Of a DNA stretch of 64,000 bases, positions 11,450-23,110 are shown one piece after another; positions within the stretch are counted from its first letter, which is position 1, and every line of letters begins with the position of its first letter. Both the position numbers and the translations under genes were made by a program. The DNA is taken from positions 248,001 through 312,000 of the forward strand of contig JALJCO010013441.1 in NCBI GenBank assembly GCA_023101725.1, given 5' to 3'. The DNA is from Atherinomorus stipes (lineage: Eukaryota; Chordata; Actinopteri; Atheriniformes; Atherinidae). The notes under the pieces are model-generated. The model made no database searches, was not told the origin of the DNA, and was given only the letters and a program-made list of their open reading frames with translations.

Positions 11450-12897
11450 ACGGGAACAAGGCGAGTTGTTGCAGGCAAACTGAAGCACTTCATCTCCCTC
11501 TTTCTTCGCTTTTACATCTCCTGTACCTCACAGCGAGCCGGGTCAGCGCCTCCTCCTCCTCTCCTGGCGGTGTGCAGTCTTAATTAGAGGCAAACATCCA
11601 GGGAGGGATGAGGAGAGGTGGAGGACAGGAGGGAAGGCAGACGGAGCAGCCGAGTGATTACTCAGGGGAAGGCATGGTGCATGCAGTTCCTACTCAGTGA
11701 ATCAGGGCAAGGAGAGAACACACTCCTAATGATTCCCTACAAAGCTAATTAGACCCGCTCTGTCTCAAATCCAGCCCGATCGCGCTCGCGATTTGTGATA
11801 ATTCATAGAGAAGCGAAAAAGCATTCAGTCGTTAATCTAGCATGCCTTCAGTCGTCTAATATCCTTCTTATCTCGGGGCGAACTCCTGCTCCTGACAATC
11901 TGATTCCACTCTGCTGTGGTTCCAGCGTGCGCATGAGCGCTGCACGCACATTTGTGTAGATTTCTCTCGGGTAACTGACTCATTGACGGCTCTTTTATTC
12001 AGCCTGACTAATCCAATTAAAGGATTATCTGTTTTGAACACGGCAGATAATAGGGGAAGAAAAACCAAACGAAGAAACGACACTAATGCAGACACGTGTT
12101 TACTATCCGCTGACCTTTCACTCACCCCCCCAAACCTGCTCCATCAGGGCTTAGCAACCGTAACTAGGGCCGTACGGTAGCCCTGTCAGGACCTGGACGT
12201 CTCTGAAAACTTTCTCCAAAAACACACAAAGAGGAAAAAAGTGACTCGAGGTGTAATTCACAGAGATGAAGACTGGATTTTCTCTCAGACGTGGTCCTGA
12301 AGCTGCAGGAGGAGCATCCCACTACTTCTACGCGTGTGCTTCTCTGAGCAAGCTCGTTTTTCAACCATTTCATCAAAGCAACAGGCTGGAAATCAGGCTT
12401 TTTCTCTCATTGTTTCAGGAATTTCCGTCTTCGTTATCAGTGTAAGCTTCATCTGTACCACGCGAGAAGGGATCAGCAGAGATCACAGAAGCTTATTTGC
12501 AGATTTGAGTAAAGCTGCCTTCCATAAATCTGCCTGGACTTGACTCCGGCTTTCTTTCACAGACATTTTCTTTCTCTTGACATTTAGCTTTCTTTTTTCT
12601 CACACATTTTTTTTCCTCTTTCTCAATCTCTCCCAAACTCTCAGAGTACAGCTCCTCCGACCTTTGGATGAAAGAAACTCATTTCGAACTGTCAGATGAA
12701 GCTCTGAAAACTTCTTTCCAAACTGTTGTAAAGCAGATTTCCCTCCATCAGACCTTTTCTTGCTGCCTGTCGCCAACAACACGACTTTCCCCTTTTTGCC
12801 CTAAAAGCTGCAGCGTTTCTGATGAAGCCCCGAGTATCTTCTGCTGGGATTGTCGGCTTAACTGATGGCAGATTGAATTATCTCACCAACGTAGATG
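11450..12897. other. non-coding DNA with a candidate conserved regulatory stretch
   Basis: No gene was recognised. About 11570-12060 is unusual: AT-rich blocks with TTAATTAG, CTAATTAG and TAATCC cores sit in otherwise unique sequence, see the separate entry. From 12180 to 12897 nothing was identified; short open frames there are not supported. Confidence 0.4.
11570..12060. promoter_or_regulatory. candidate conserved non-coding element with homeodomain-type sites
   Basis: Visible cores are TTAATTAG (about 11579), CTAATTAG (about 11745) and an inverted pair TAATCC ... GGATTA at 12009-12027 separated by AATTAAA. Such motifs bind Antennapedia-type and K50 (Otx/Bicoid-like) homeodomains. Calling it an enhancer is inference; short cores arise by chance, and no cross-species alignment was possible. 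Confidence 0.25.
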
Positions 12898-13193
12898 CAG
12901 TTGTGTGAAAAAGTGTTTGCCCTCTTCCTAATTTCTTTTTTGTTTTTGCATGTTTGTCACACATCTATGTTTCAGATCATCAAACAAATTTAAATATTAG
13001 ACAAAGATAACACAAGTAAACAGAAAATGCAGTTTTTAAATGAAGATTTTTATAAGTAAGGGGGGGAAAATCCAAACCTCCATGGCTCTGTGTGAAAAAG
13101 TGACTGCCCCCCTGTTAAAACATAAATTAACTGTGGTTTATCACATCTTTGGAAAGCTAAGTTCGATTTCTCTGTCCACATCCAGGCCTGATT

Positions 13194-13627
13194 TAGGGAT
13201 GGATGATATTTTATCGTGTGCGATATATCGTCAAAAGAAATTTCCCACAATAACAATTTGAATTTATCGTTTTTATCGTGAGACGACAATTTATCAGGTT
13301 GTGTTTGCAGTTGCACTGCTTTGGTTTTTTTTAATAAGCCAAGTTAGTTTTGCTGTTTGCATTGTTTGAATAAATGTGGAATTTGTTCTCATATTTCAGA
13401 CTTGTTTGCTTGGTGTCACTGCAGTTTTGCAATACAGGTGCACTACTTGAACTTAATTGACATAGTTTAGTGGTTTCTAGTATTTTGTAGGCCTTTCAAG
13501 ACAGAATTTAGTGACAGATTTATAATACAAAATATTTTGCTGATAGTTTTTATCGTCACTTATCGTTACCGTGATAAATAAGAGAAATTATCGTGATACA
13601 TTTTTTGGTCCATATCGCCCATACCTA
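13194..13627. mobile_element. hAT-like MITE, 434 bp, with 8-bp TSD, inside Tc1 copy 1
   Basis: Its ends are TAGGGATGGATGATAT and, in reverse, TAGGTATGGGCGATAT. The 8-bp direct repeat GCCTGATT flanks it (13186-13193 and 13628-13635). The second Tc1 copy (about 52650-52665) holds the uninterrupted site with one GCCTGATT, so insertion is directly demonstrated. It has no coding capacity and depends on a hAT transposase in trans. Confidence 0.92.
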
Positions 13628-13727
13628 GCCTGATTACTGCCACACCTGTTCTAAATCAAGAAATCACTTAAAAAGGACCTGCCTGACAAAGTTAAGTAGA
13701 CCAAAAGATCCTCAAAAGCTAGACATC

Positions 13728-14045
13728 ATGCTGCCATCCAAAGAAACTCAGTAAAAAATGAGAAACAAAGTAACTGAGATCTATCAGTCTGGAAAAGGTT
13801 CCAAAGCCATTTCTAAAGCTTTGGGACTCCAGAGAACCACAGTGAGAACCATTATCCACAAATGGTGAAAACATGGAACAGTGGTGAACCTTCCCAGGAG
13901 GGGCCGGCCGACCAAAATGACCCCAAGAGCACAGCGACGACTCATCCAAGAGGTCACAAAAGACCCCAGAACAACATCCAAGAACTGCAGGCCTCACTTG
14001 CCTCAATGAAGGTCAGTGTTCATGACTCCCCCATCAGAAAGAGAC
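13728..14045 (+). pseudogene. Tc1-like transposase N-terminal fragment (dead)
   Basis: The start ATG at 13728 aligns with the ATG at 52560 (-) of the second copy (MLPSK). An in-frame TAA at 13752 is private to this copy. The helix-turn-helix region SKAISKALGLQRTTVRTII ends in W followed by TGA at codon 47 (13866-13868). A frame change near 13980 then separates TKDPRTTSK from ELQASLASMKVSVHDS. The intact family protein of roughly 340 residues would bind the inverted repeats through this N-terminal domain. No DDE catalytic part remains. Confidence 0.85.
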
Positions 14046-14054
14046 TGCAAAAAT

Positions 14055-14687
14055 GCGGTCCCCTACCATCGTCGAATTCGCAAATTTGCTTGCGGGAGGG
14101 GGAAAATTGCCATGCTGAGCTGAGAAACTCCTCAGTTTTCAGTGCTCTAACAGGAGGGGCAGCTTTATCCCCAGGAGTTGTGGATTATATATATCAGTGG
14201 AGGATGTGCAGTCGGTAAGTGTTGCTGGCTGTGTAGGACTTATTATATTTTGTGTAAGAGACCAGTAACACGGTGGTAGACCAATGGTGACAAGCCTCAT
14301 GTAGCTACAGAAGCTAACACTATTTGGTTAACGTCACGTCACACGTCCGCTCCTTATATTCATCAGAGTCCAGCCCTTTTACTCCGCGGATCCTCTCCAT
14401 CAACCGTACAGTTACGTTTTTATCACGATTTTCTTTGTTGGGACATTATTTTCCTTTACCTGCTGTGTCCTGATAAAACTTTGTTTTGACTTTGACGTTT
14501 GCCTCGTGATCGCGCTTACAGACAGGTCTAACTCTCATGCGTATTCTCGCGACAAAAAAAATTGGGGATAAAAAAAGAGGTTAAAATGAGCTCATTAAAT
14601 TTTCGTCCCACCAAACTAGAATTAAAAATTAATTTGAAGATAATTTAAGAAGGATTGTGTATGTAAAACAGCAGGTTATGACACCTT
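14055..14687. mobile_element. probable MITE remnant related to the element at 10194
   Basis: The right end, read in reverse, is AAGGTGTCATAACC and is followed by TA, like AAGGTGCCATGACATA at 10194. The left end is not preserved where it meets the broken Tc1 copy, so the length is uncertain. The interior has no recognisable coding motif. Confidence 0.4.
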
Positions 14688-14689
14688 TA

Positions 14690-15219
14690 AAGAGAGATTG
14701 TGGTGGAGGAGTCTGACCCTGATCCCAAGGGTTGGTTGTTGGGTTGGGGGTAGCCCTTGATAGGGTCCCCCGAGGCAAACTGGTTTCAGTGGAGAGGCCA
14801 GAAAGAGAAAAATTCCTAGACTTGTGGCCAGGACTTGATGGAGTTCACCAGTGAGTGTTGGTGGTCAAACTTTGGCTCAAATGAGCCACTTTCCCACTGA
14901 AATTAGCGGGTTTTTCAAACCCAGGTTGACCCTCCGTACAATCAGTATTAGGCTCCTTTCCCATTGGCAAAGAAGAGCCGGATCTGATCCCCTACTGGCA
15001 GGCCTCTGTGCCCACCACTGCAAGTCTGGTGACATCATCACTAGGGCATGGGGCATCGAGTATCGATTGGAACCGGGACCAACTGTCCAATTCTCTTGGA
15101 ATTGTTCAAATCGTTAAATTTTGATTCCTATTTTCAATGCCCAATTCCCACTGCCACTAAAACCGATTGTTTGCTGGTTTAAACGGGTTGTTAAGTGGAA
15201 AAGGACTACTAGGAAAAGC
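14690..15219. other. non-coding DNA with a solo TAGGG transposon end
   Basis: At 15042 TAGGGCATGGGGCATCGAG begins a stretch (to about 15145) with ATCGATTGGAACCGG and a GATTCCTATTTTC-like tail, resembling the 5' end of a teleost hAT-like element. No right end was found. Nothing was recognised in the rest. Confidence 0.4.
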
Positions 15220-15916
15220 CACTGGTGCCCCCAGGGGTGGCCATGTCCACCCTGAACAAGAAGCTGGCCACCCCACTGGCCACTTCAGCAAAAATTATAT
15301 TTTTTTCATTTATATAAACTTTTATGTACTCCTAACACGGCCGCAGCATGCTTTGCTTATATTTGAATGTCAAATCATTATAAGCTAATAAAAATAAAAT
15401 AAATAAAAAATATTACACGAGATTACACGAGAAGGCGCCACCCAGCAGAACCACCCCAACCAGTTGAGCTTGTGATTTATCTGCTGTTTGTTCTATCAAC
15501 ACCGTTGACCACGGTGTTGTGGGCACAGCTGGTAGACGTGTGGAGAACGCCCCAATAACTACAGCAAGCCAAATCTGAACTCGCAGAAGACAATGGTACT
15601 CGTTCATTCACTCATTCTACTTTAAGTATTGGTGAAATGAGAGTTTTGCTGCAGATAATGTCTCATAGAGGTCCATTCGTTCTGCCTCCTTCACATCCAT
15701 CATATGAATATACGCGGGTCTACGACTAATCTGAATACAGAAGCGTCCAAAGGAGTCAGTGATGCAGAAATGTTACTGGTGAGTAAATGCACATATAAAT
15801 TCCTAGAAATAAGGTCCAGGTAGAAAGAAACAAAACTTATCCTTAAATGACCCTTGGCCACCCTGATATTTTCTCTGATATTTCCCCTAAAAAAAAAAAT
15901 TCTCCAGGCACCCCTG
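15220..15916. mobile_element. hAT-like element, 697 bp, with near-perfect 8-bp TSD
   Basis: The left end is CACTGGTGCC and the right end, read in reverse, is CAGGGGTGCC. The flanks are GGAAAAGC (15212-15219) and GAAAAAGC (15917-15924), identical at 7 of 8 positions. Both termini are followed inward by GGCCACCC-type motifs. There is no transposase frame, so it is non-autonomous. Confidence 0.65.
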
Positions 15917-15924
15917 GAAAAAGC

Positions 15925-17693
15925 AACAGGCCCATATTTAAAGGAGTCAGGTAAGGGGTCCTGGCTTCTGATGAGGTCCGACTGAAAGCAGACCCAGACT
16001 CAACGGAGCGGCCTTGGGATGCCCAGGAGGAGCTGCAGAGTGTCGCTCAGGAATGCAGCGTCTGGTTCTCCCTCTTAAACCTGTTGCCTGGCAACCAACC
16101 TCAGATAAACACAAGGAAATGTATGGATGCTCAAACATAAATCCAAGTATGAAAGTGCTGGAACAGAGCAAATTTGTCTTGGTATAATTGTAACTCAGCG
16201 CCACAGAAAACAGAATTTGACTGAATCATTCCCACTGGTTTTCTTTTACAATTTCCTGTTTTTAATCTGACATTGAACGCAACACGATAGCAGAACTTAT
16301 ATAAATATACTGCCCATAGTTTCAGGTTTCAGGTGTTTAAGGAACAGACCACAAACCACACTGTTACATGCAGTCATTTAACAGTCCAGGCCAGTTCAAC
16401 GCACAACTAAAGATGAGTGCCAAAGACCATTAAAAACCAGTTAAACTGCGCTGGAACTGCACACAGAGAAATTCATGTGCTTGAGAATCTTAATTCCCTG
16501 TCAAGAATGGTGTTGGTGTGCAGGAGTGAGAGCTCTCCGGTTATTTACTGTAGGTTTTTATGTTAATAATGCACTACAAGGATTATTAAGTACTACTAAT
16601 CTCAAAAGAAACAACCTGCAGGAGAGAGGCTGAGTGGAGTGAGTGGGCCATTTTAATCTTTTCCAGGTCAGATGGGAATCAAACAGACTTCTCTAAAACA
16701 ACCACATACACACTTTTACACATCAGTGGAAAATCTTTCCTTTTTCCTCTGCTTTCGATAATCTTCTTTTGCTAATTAAAACCAGTAGTGGAAACCTGTT
16801 GCAGTTTTCATGCAGATCCAGTTAATGTCATTCCAGACTATTTATTTCTGAACTCGTAAGATAAGGTGGGATCCAAACCTTCCCATCCAGTCTACATGTG
16901 TTTTGTGGTCTTGGAGAAGGGTTGCCACCATGTTGGGAAGGTTGCTGAAGGAGTATGAGGTACCGGAGCTGCTGCAGGTCCATGTAATCAAAGTAAGTGC
17001 TGTGTCCAAATTCTGGCAACAAAATGGGGTTTTTAAACAGCATTTTGGACTTCACCCTCTTCTCCTTGCCACCAATCCCGATTATGGTCTTCATGGACAG
17101 GAACTCAAGCCTCGGCCTGGGAGAGGAAGGTGTCTGGACTTGACAAGCCGTCGTATCCATATAATCAGTGTGTGTTGGAGCAGGGAAGCATCTAAAACCG
17201 GCGTTTTTCCATCCTTGGTTTAGATAAAAAATTCAGAAGAAGTTTAGAATATTTAACTTCATGTTCATGTTCGAATAAACACACTATAACCTTAAAAAGC
17301 GAACTTGATTTGACTCTCTTTAAGCATTTTAATGGACATGTACAACTTTCACTTTTTCAGTACTTCTGGCACAAATTTCTCTTCTCTAACTGCAAAGAAA
17401 ATCCGGAGAGAAGAATCTGAACCATAAATCGAATGTTAAGTGTTATTGACAGCTGGTATATAAAGTTTTGTTCATTATGCTGTTCACATTTTTAAATCAC
17501 AAGACCAAGACAAAACCTAACACATGACAAGTTATTGACAAACTGACTTTTTTATGTTTTGGTATGCCCACTGCTGTTTTCATGATACGTTATCAGTGAT
17601 CTGAACTTTTAAAAACCCGTTATTTTACCCAAAAGTTAAATGTCTATAGGGCTTTGTGAGTAGTATACAATAACTAATGTTTATGTACAAAAA
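15925..17693. other. non-coding DNA with an unassigned open-frame pair at 16828-17223
   Basis: The 110-codon minus-strand frame at 16828-17160 and its 106-codon plus-strand shadow (16903-17223) lack a recognised domain. The segment 16900-17165 reads like a dispersed repeat or decayed retroelement rather than a host exon, but I could not assign it. Nothing was recognised in the remainder. Confidence 0.35.
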
Positions 17694-18905
17694 AACCTAC
17701 TTGTTTTGGTTTAGGTAAAGAAAATCTATATATCTGGTTTTAGGTAAAATATCCTCTTGTTTGGGTTTAGGTAAAGACAATCTACATGTCTGGTTTTAGG
17801 TAAAATATCTTCTTGTTTAGGTTTAGGTAAAGACAATCTGCATGTCTGGTTTTAGGTAAAATATCTTCTTGTTTAGGTTTAGGTAAAGACAATCTGCATG
17901 TCTAGTTTTAGGTCAAATATCTTCTTGTTTAGGTTTAGGTAAAGACAATCTGCATGTCTGGTTTTAGGTAAAATATCTTCTTGTTTGGGTTTAGGTTTAG
18001 GTAAAGACAATCTACATGTCTGATATTTAAGTAAAATATCTTCTTGTTTAAGTTTAGGTAAAGACAATCTGCATGTCTGGTTTTAGGTAAAATATCTTCT
18101 TGTTTAGGTTTAGGTAAAGACAATCTGCATGTCAGGTTTTAAGTCAACTATCTTCTTGTTTAGGTTTAGGTAAAGACAATCTGCATGTCTGGTTTAAGGT
18201 AAAATATCTTCTTGTTTAGGTTTAGGTAAAGACAATCTGCATGTCAGGTTTTAAGTTAACTATATTCTTGTTTAGGTTTAGGTAAAGACAATCTGCATGT
18301 CTGATATTTCAGTAAAATATCTTCTTGTTTAAGTTTAGGTAAAGACAATCTGCATGTCTGGTTTTAGGTAAATATCTTCTTGTTTAGGTTTAGGTAAAGA
18401 CAATCTACATGTCAGGTTTTAAGTTAACTATCTTCTTGTTTAGGTTTAGGTAAAGACAATCTGCATATCTGGTTTTATGTAAAATATCTTCTTGTTTAGG
18501 TTTAGGTAAAGACAATCTACATGTCAGGTTTTAAGTAAACTATCTTGTTTAGGTTTAGGTAAAGAATCTACATATATGGTTTTAGGTCAAATATCTTCTT
18601 ATTTAGGTTTAGGTAAAGACAATCTACATGTATGGTTTTAGTTAAAATATCTTCTTGTTTAGGTTTAGGTAAAGACAATCTACATGTATGGTTTTAGTTA
18701 AAATATCTTCTTGTTTAGGTTTAGGCAAAAAATCTAAATGTCTGATTTTAGGTAAAATATCTTTGTTTAGGTTTATGTTAAGAAAATCTACATGTGATTT
18801 TAGCTAAAAGTAGATTAACTTATTTAAGTTTAAGTAAAAGAAAACAAGCTTGTGTGTAGGTAAAAGAAAATGTATTTGTTTATGTTTAGGAAAATAGTGT
18901 GGTCA
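17694..18905. repeat. 56-bp minisatellite, about 20 copies
   Basis: The unit reads CTTCTTGTTTAGGTTTAGG, then TAAAGACAATCTGCATGTC, then TGGTTTTAGGTAAAATAT. Both ends of the array (17694-17760 and 18720-18905) are more diverged than the centre, as expected if exchange happens mainly inside. The GTTTAGG motifs are not a telomere repeat (TTAGGG). Confidence 0.95.
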
Positions 18906-20441
18906 GGTTAAAAAATATACAGTTACGTCGCACTCATCCAGATTAAATGCTGAGATGTTCATAATTCTTCAAGCTACCTTTGGTCTTTATCATTATTTAT
19001 TTACAGACAGCCTGGAAATGCCCACTGTGGAGGAAGAAGAGGAGATAGTTGGAGCATAATGCCAGGGCTTAAGCATCTTACTGACACCTCAAAAACATTT
19101 CAGAATTCTGCCGTAAAAAAATACATATTATGCATTAATATTACATATTTTAAAGGAAAATGGTTTTGCCAAATGAGTAAATGTCAGCATTCCCACAGAG
19201 ACTGGCAGAAAACGAAGCTTAATCCAATCACAGAGAAAATGCTCAAAATTTCTCAATGGGGCTGCTCTGTTAATCCAAACACTTTTTACATTATTTTCTC
19301 TAATAAAAAACTGTATTACTCTGCAGCGGATCACTCAGGTGTGTCAGTGAGGAGGTAAACATGCTGCTGCTGCTGTCACATGCAATAATTACTAATGGCG
19401 CTGGTCCAAAAGGGCAATTAATTTTCCGAGATAGTACACCTCCCTTTCCCACCTCTGCCTACATGCTTCCTATATGTCCCCAGCCTCCTTTTTGTATTCT
19501 TTCATTAACGCTCTGAGCTCATCAGTAAGCATGGCCCACTTTAGGATCAATTTAGACAAGCTGCTTCTATATGAGCCAGCCAGTGAATTGAGATGTCACG
19601 GCCATTGTCTGCCAATTACAATTCAATTTGGCAGAAGAAACGCTCTGCAATGTGATTATAGGCAATAGATGGTGTGTGTGCATGAGAGGGAGAGGGGCAG
19701 AAGGTCTGAGCGAGTGATCATCGCATGCATACATTTGCCACGTTTTCCACCTTTCACTCAGTACTTTCATATTCTGAAGTGGCTTCCAGTTTGTCTTCCT
19801 CCTCCCCAGTCAGTCGCTTCGGCTTTTTCAGACAGCGTGACATTTGCACCTCCCCGATGCCTCGCTAAGCCAAGCAGCGAACGCAACACACACGCTGCTG
19901 TAATACAGCACAAACACACACAGTGATGTCGCTGCAGGACTAGCAGAGCAGCCTGATAATAGGTATTGGAAACCTGTCAACGTTTTATGTGAGTATGTCA
20001 CATTTTCAATAGCTTTTTATCTGAATTATTTACAGCAAACATGCGCCTACTTCACTGCTTCTGGAGCTCTGCTCACCAGTTAAGCCCGAGTCAAAGCGGA
20101 GCAAATAAAGGGCAAAATACGAGAATAAAGCCCCATTCAGAGGGGATTTATTCCTCCAGAAGGTGTGAAGCAGCAGAGACTTCAAGCTATGCAGCAAAGG
20201 CAAATTGCTTTGGACCAATTAGCATCTTGGGTTTAGGTGTGACGATAGTCAACAGTGGATCCTCAGCGTGCACGCAGCAGCAGTTTTATTATCTAAGGAG
20301 TATTTTTACATCATAGGAAGTAGAAAAACTATCATTTTAATTAACCAACCCTCCACCAGCGAAGCTTTGTTTCTCTGACTGCCTGGAACGGAAGAGGAGC
20401 CCACAGCCAAAAACAGAGGACCAGTTCATCCAGTCAAGCAC
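18906..20441. other. non-coding DNA with candidate conserved stretches
   Basis: No exon was recognised. About 19370-19670 and 20080-20300 are unique, AT-biased sequence dense in homeobox-like cores. An open frame at 19059-19358 lacks motifs. Confidence 0.4.
19370..19670. promoter_or_regulatory. candidate conserved non-coding element
   Basis: It contains CAATTAATTTTCC (about 19417) and an imperfect palindrome GCCAATTACAATTCAATTTGGC split as GCCAATT / AATTTGGC at 19611-19632. The regulatory reading is inference only. Confidence 0.2.
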
Positions 20442-20515
20442 TAGGGCTGGGAAAAAAACGATACACTGAAATATCGTGATATTTTCATCTGCTGACATCA
20501 TATTGATATTTGAAA
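20442..20515. mobile_element. solo 5' end of a TAGGG hAT-like MITE
   Basis: It opens TAGGGCTGGGAAAAAAACG and continues with ATATCGTGATATTTTC, like the left end at 26528. No right end or TSD is visible, so the copy is truncated. Confidence 0.5.
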
Positions 20516-20860
20516 ACACGGGCCGTCAATCACTCTGGTGATGGTTGGTGGATGTTTTTCCAGCCCCATTACTTTCACAGCTGATGTGTAATAATATTTA
20601 GACATTTAAAGCTTTCCATTGATCCTAGCATATGCTAGTGAATCCAATTTGATCAAATATGGCAAAAACTGTTGAAAGAAACATCTTCTATAAAGAAAAT
20701 CTACGTCAATTCAGAAAAATAAATGTGTCAAAATCGCTAGAGTTTAGTCACTGATATCAACGTTTCCATTTCTTTATCATTAATTTGAATAAAACATTGC
20801 TGTGCTAAACTTTTGGACAAGATATTCAGAGTAGGTGTGTCTTAAGACTGCTTTTCTTAA
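20516..20860. other. nothing recognised
   Basis: AT-rich sequence with no gene, repeat or transposon end that I can support. Confidence 0.4.
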
Positions 20861-21348
20861 AAGGTAGAGTCCAGAGTTTTCCCCTGAAAATAAACGCTAA
20901 ACTTGTGTGAGTGATATCCGGTTCAATCCGCACCTTTGGGCCTCTGTTCTGGTTTGGTGGTGAGTTTTGAATTTGCATCCCCTCCCCTGAATGTATTTAG
21001 TCTTTTCCTTTTATTTTGGTGTGTTCAGGACGTTTCTGGGTGATTTGCATATTGTCTCCAGTCAATGACAGAGCTACAGGTGTAGTGCTCTGTTGGGATA
21101 AACGGTTGGAGATTATTTTTACGTAACTGGACACACAGATTCTCTTGAATTTGTAAAAATAGCGGATGCAGCAAAGAAAAGGAAGTATTTTGCAGCAAAA
21201 ACAGCTTTAGCTAGTGCACGCTGGGGCTTTCACCCGCCAAGCTTTGAGGGAGGCTTGGGGCTGAAGAGCGATGTGACCATTCGCCTGGGGGACGGCTCTC
21301 TTTAAAAGGTTTACAAACATCAATTGGGGAACACTCCGGACTCTACCT
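20861..21348. mobile_element. MITE with AAGGTAGAGTCC inverted ends, about 488 bp
   Basis: The left end is AAGGTAGAGTCCAGAGTTTT followed by CCCC. The right end in reverse is AAGGTAGAGTCCGGAGTGTT followed by CCCC. TTAA (left) and TTTAA (right) flank it, so a TTAA or TA target is likely. There is no coding frame. The termini are highly similar, suggesting a fairly young copy. Confidence 0.75.
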
Positions 21349-22068
21349 TTAAACAGAAGTTCAATTCAAAGTTCAACTCTCTCATTCTTTCTGGGCAAAG
21401 CTGAATGTGGCAGCTGGCTTACGGCTGACCTGAACATGTCGTTCATTGCCGTCACACAAGCCGTAACATTTCTGATGCATGCTGGGAGTTTGGAACAAAA
21501 GCAGCCACCATCATTTTTCCACTAAAGGCCAAACATCTTGAACTAGAAAAGCACTTGGAGAGCGCAGACCTCCACCAAGCAGCTCATGTCCCCGTCATAT
21601 TGTGACTTACAACAAAAACTTCTACTCCTGCACTCATTTAATCTCCATCATTGGATTCCTTGACCAGGAAAACATACCAGTTGCTTCTGGAATCATGCTT
21701 GTATCACTATTACTTCAACCGTTATTTCCATAAATCCATATTTCCATGATGGCGGTTTTCTTCTGGATCTAGCTCCATTGCTATTGAAGATGCGTCCGTT
21801 CCGTTGACGTACTCCCGATTCAGCAGTCTTGGCTACAGTTTGGTGTTAGTTGCATATCTGTATTTTCATTTGTTTCCTTTCATTATTGAAAATTCCAACA
21901 ACTCCCTTATTTTTGTGTTTTGGGATCATAGTATCTGGAATTTTCTCTGGATCATCGAGATCCTTTCTTGTAATTTTTAACCAAACACTCGGGCCATTTT
22001 TATGGAGTTATATGGAACAATATCTAAATTTGGCCGATCTCGGCCTTTCTTACTTCTCCCGGAAGTAA
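21349..22068. other. nothing recognised
   Basis: Unique-looking non-coding sequence. Open frames near 21850-22068 are short and lack motifs. Confidence 0.4.
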
Positions 22069-22072
22069 TTAA

Positions 22073-22954
22073 AGGAATAGTTCACCCACGGAATGATGTA
22101 ACTTTATTTTCCACTTCCCCTCATGGTGAGAAAGACTCTGGAGCACTTTTTTATCTCAAATGCAGCCGCGATCAGAAGGCTTCTTGTTTCCCCCAACTTT
22201 CATATAATGGAGTTCGCCGGGGTCCGAGCCAAAAAGGTCCATAAAAGTCCACAAAAACTTGTCAATATTCCTCCATGCTGCTCGTCCAATGTAATCCAAG
22301 TGTCCTGAGTGGGTAGCGTCCAGAATTTACTCGAAACGACGTCATTTACTATATTTTTAGAGCCTAAACAGTACTATATCTTACTTTCGTGAAGCGCAAG
22401 CGTATTCACGAAACTACGGAAGCCTCGGCGTTCAGAGCCTACTGCCAATAATGCAAGCGTAGAAGAAGAAATTAGCTGTTTACATTGTGCTAAGAGCAAC
22501 AGAGCTGCAGACAAACCGGGACAAACACAAGACGGCCGAAGATGGGTTGGATATTGATTTAAAACAAATAAAGAAAGAGAAAGAGAACGCGCGATCTCGT
22601 CTGCCACTGCTTCCATAGTTTCATGAATGCGCATCGGCGTGCTTGCAGGAGATGCGATGTAGTACTGTTTAGGCTCTAAAAATATACTAAATGACGTCGT
22701 TTCAAATCAATTCTGGACGCTACCCACTCAGGACACTTGGATTACATTGGACGAGCAGTATGGAGGAATATTGACAAGTTTTTGTGGACTTTTATGGACC
22801 TTTTTGGCTCCATTATATGAAAGTTGGGGGGAAAAGGAGAAGCCTTCCTGATCGCCGGCTGCATTTGAGATATTAAAAAAGTGCTTCAGAGTCTTTCTCA
22901 CCATGAGGGGAAGTGGAAAATAAAGTTACATCATTCTGTGGGTGAACTATTCCT
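22073..22954 (+). mobile_element. Element A: TTAA-flanked element with long terminal inverted repeats
   Basis: The termini are AGGAATAGTTCACCCAC and its reverse, each bordered by TTAA (22069-22072, 22955-22958), the target used by piggyBac-type transposases. The inverted arms are about 340 bp each (about 22073-22415 and 22615-22954) around a loop of about 200 bp with GAAGAAGAAATTAGC and GAAAGAGAAAGAGAACGCG. There is no transposase frame. It is the cleanest of five copies here (A-E) and belongs with E to a subfamily reading GTAACTTTATTTTCC near the end. Orientation is set by the loop. Confidence 0.88.
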
Positions 22955-22958
22955 TTAA

Positions 22959-23072
22959 AACTACAAAAGAGAAAAACAGGATCTGCGTCATTCATCTAAA
23001 ACCTCCCGCTCATCCTTGGTGATCAATCGTGCTGTAGTTTGGAAACTTTCAAGAATAAAGGAAAATGTAGAA

Positions 23073-23110
<38 letters not shown>

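Larger units (their letters stand above)
12898..14054 (+). mobile_element. Tc1-like transposon copy 1, truncated and interrupted
   Basis: It starts CAGTTGTGTGAAAAAGTG, the same terminal sequence, read in reverse, as the right end of the full copy at 51322-52948. A second GTGTGAAAAAGTG lies near 13090, as in that copy. Coding orientation is plus. The copy is split by a hAT-like MITE at 13194-13627, and its homology stops about 14054, well before the catalytic core, so the 3' two-thirds are missing. It shares inactivating lesions with the other copy. Confidence 0.88.

Noticed and set aside
16828..17223. Host exon in the 110-codon minus frame
   Set aside because: No recognised domain and no splice context; a decayed dispersed repeat is as likely. 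Left unassigned.
17694..18905. Telomere-like repeat (GTTTAGG)
   Set aside because: The period is 56 bp and the motif is not TTAGGG; it is an ordinary minisatellite.
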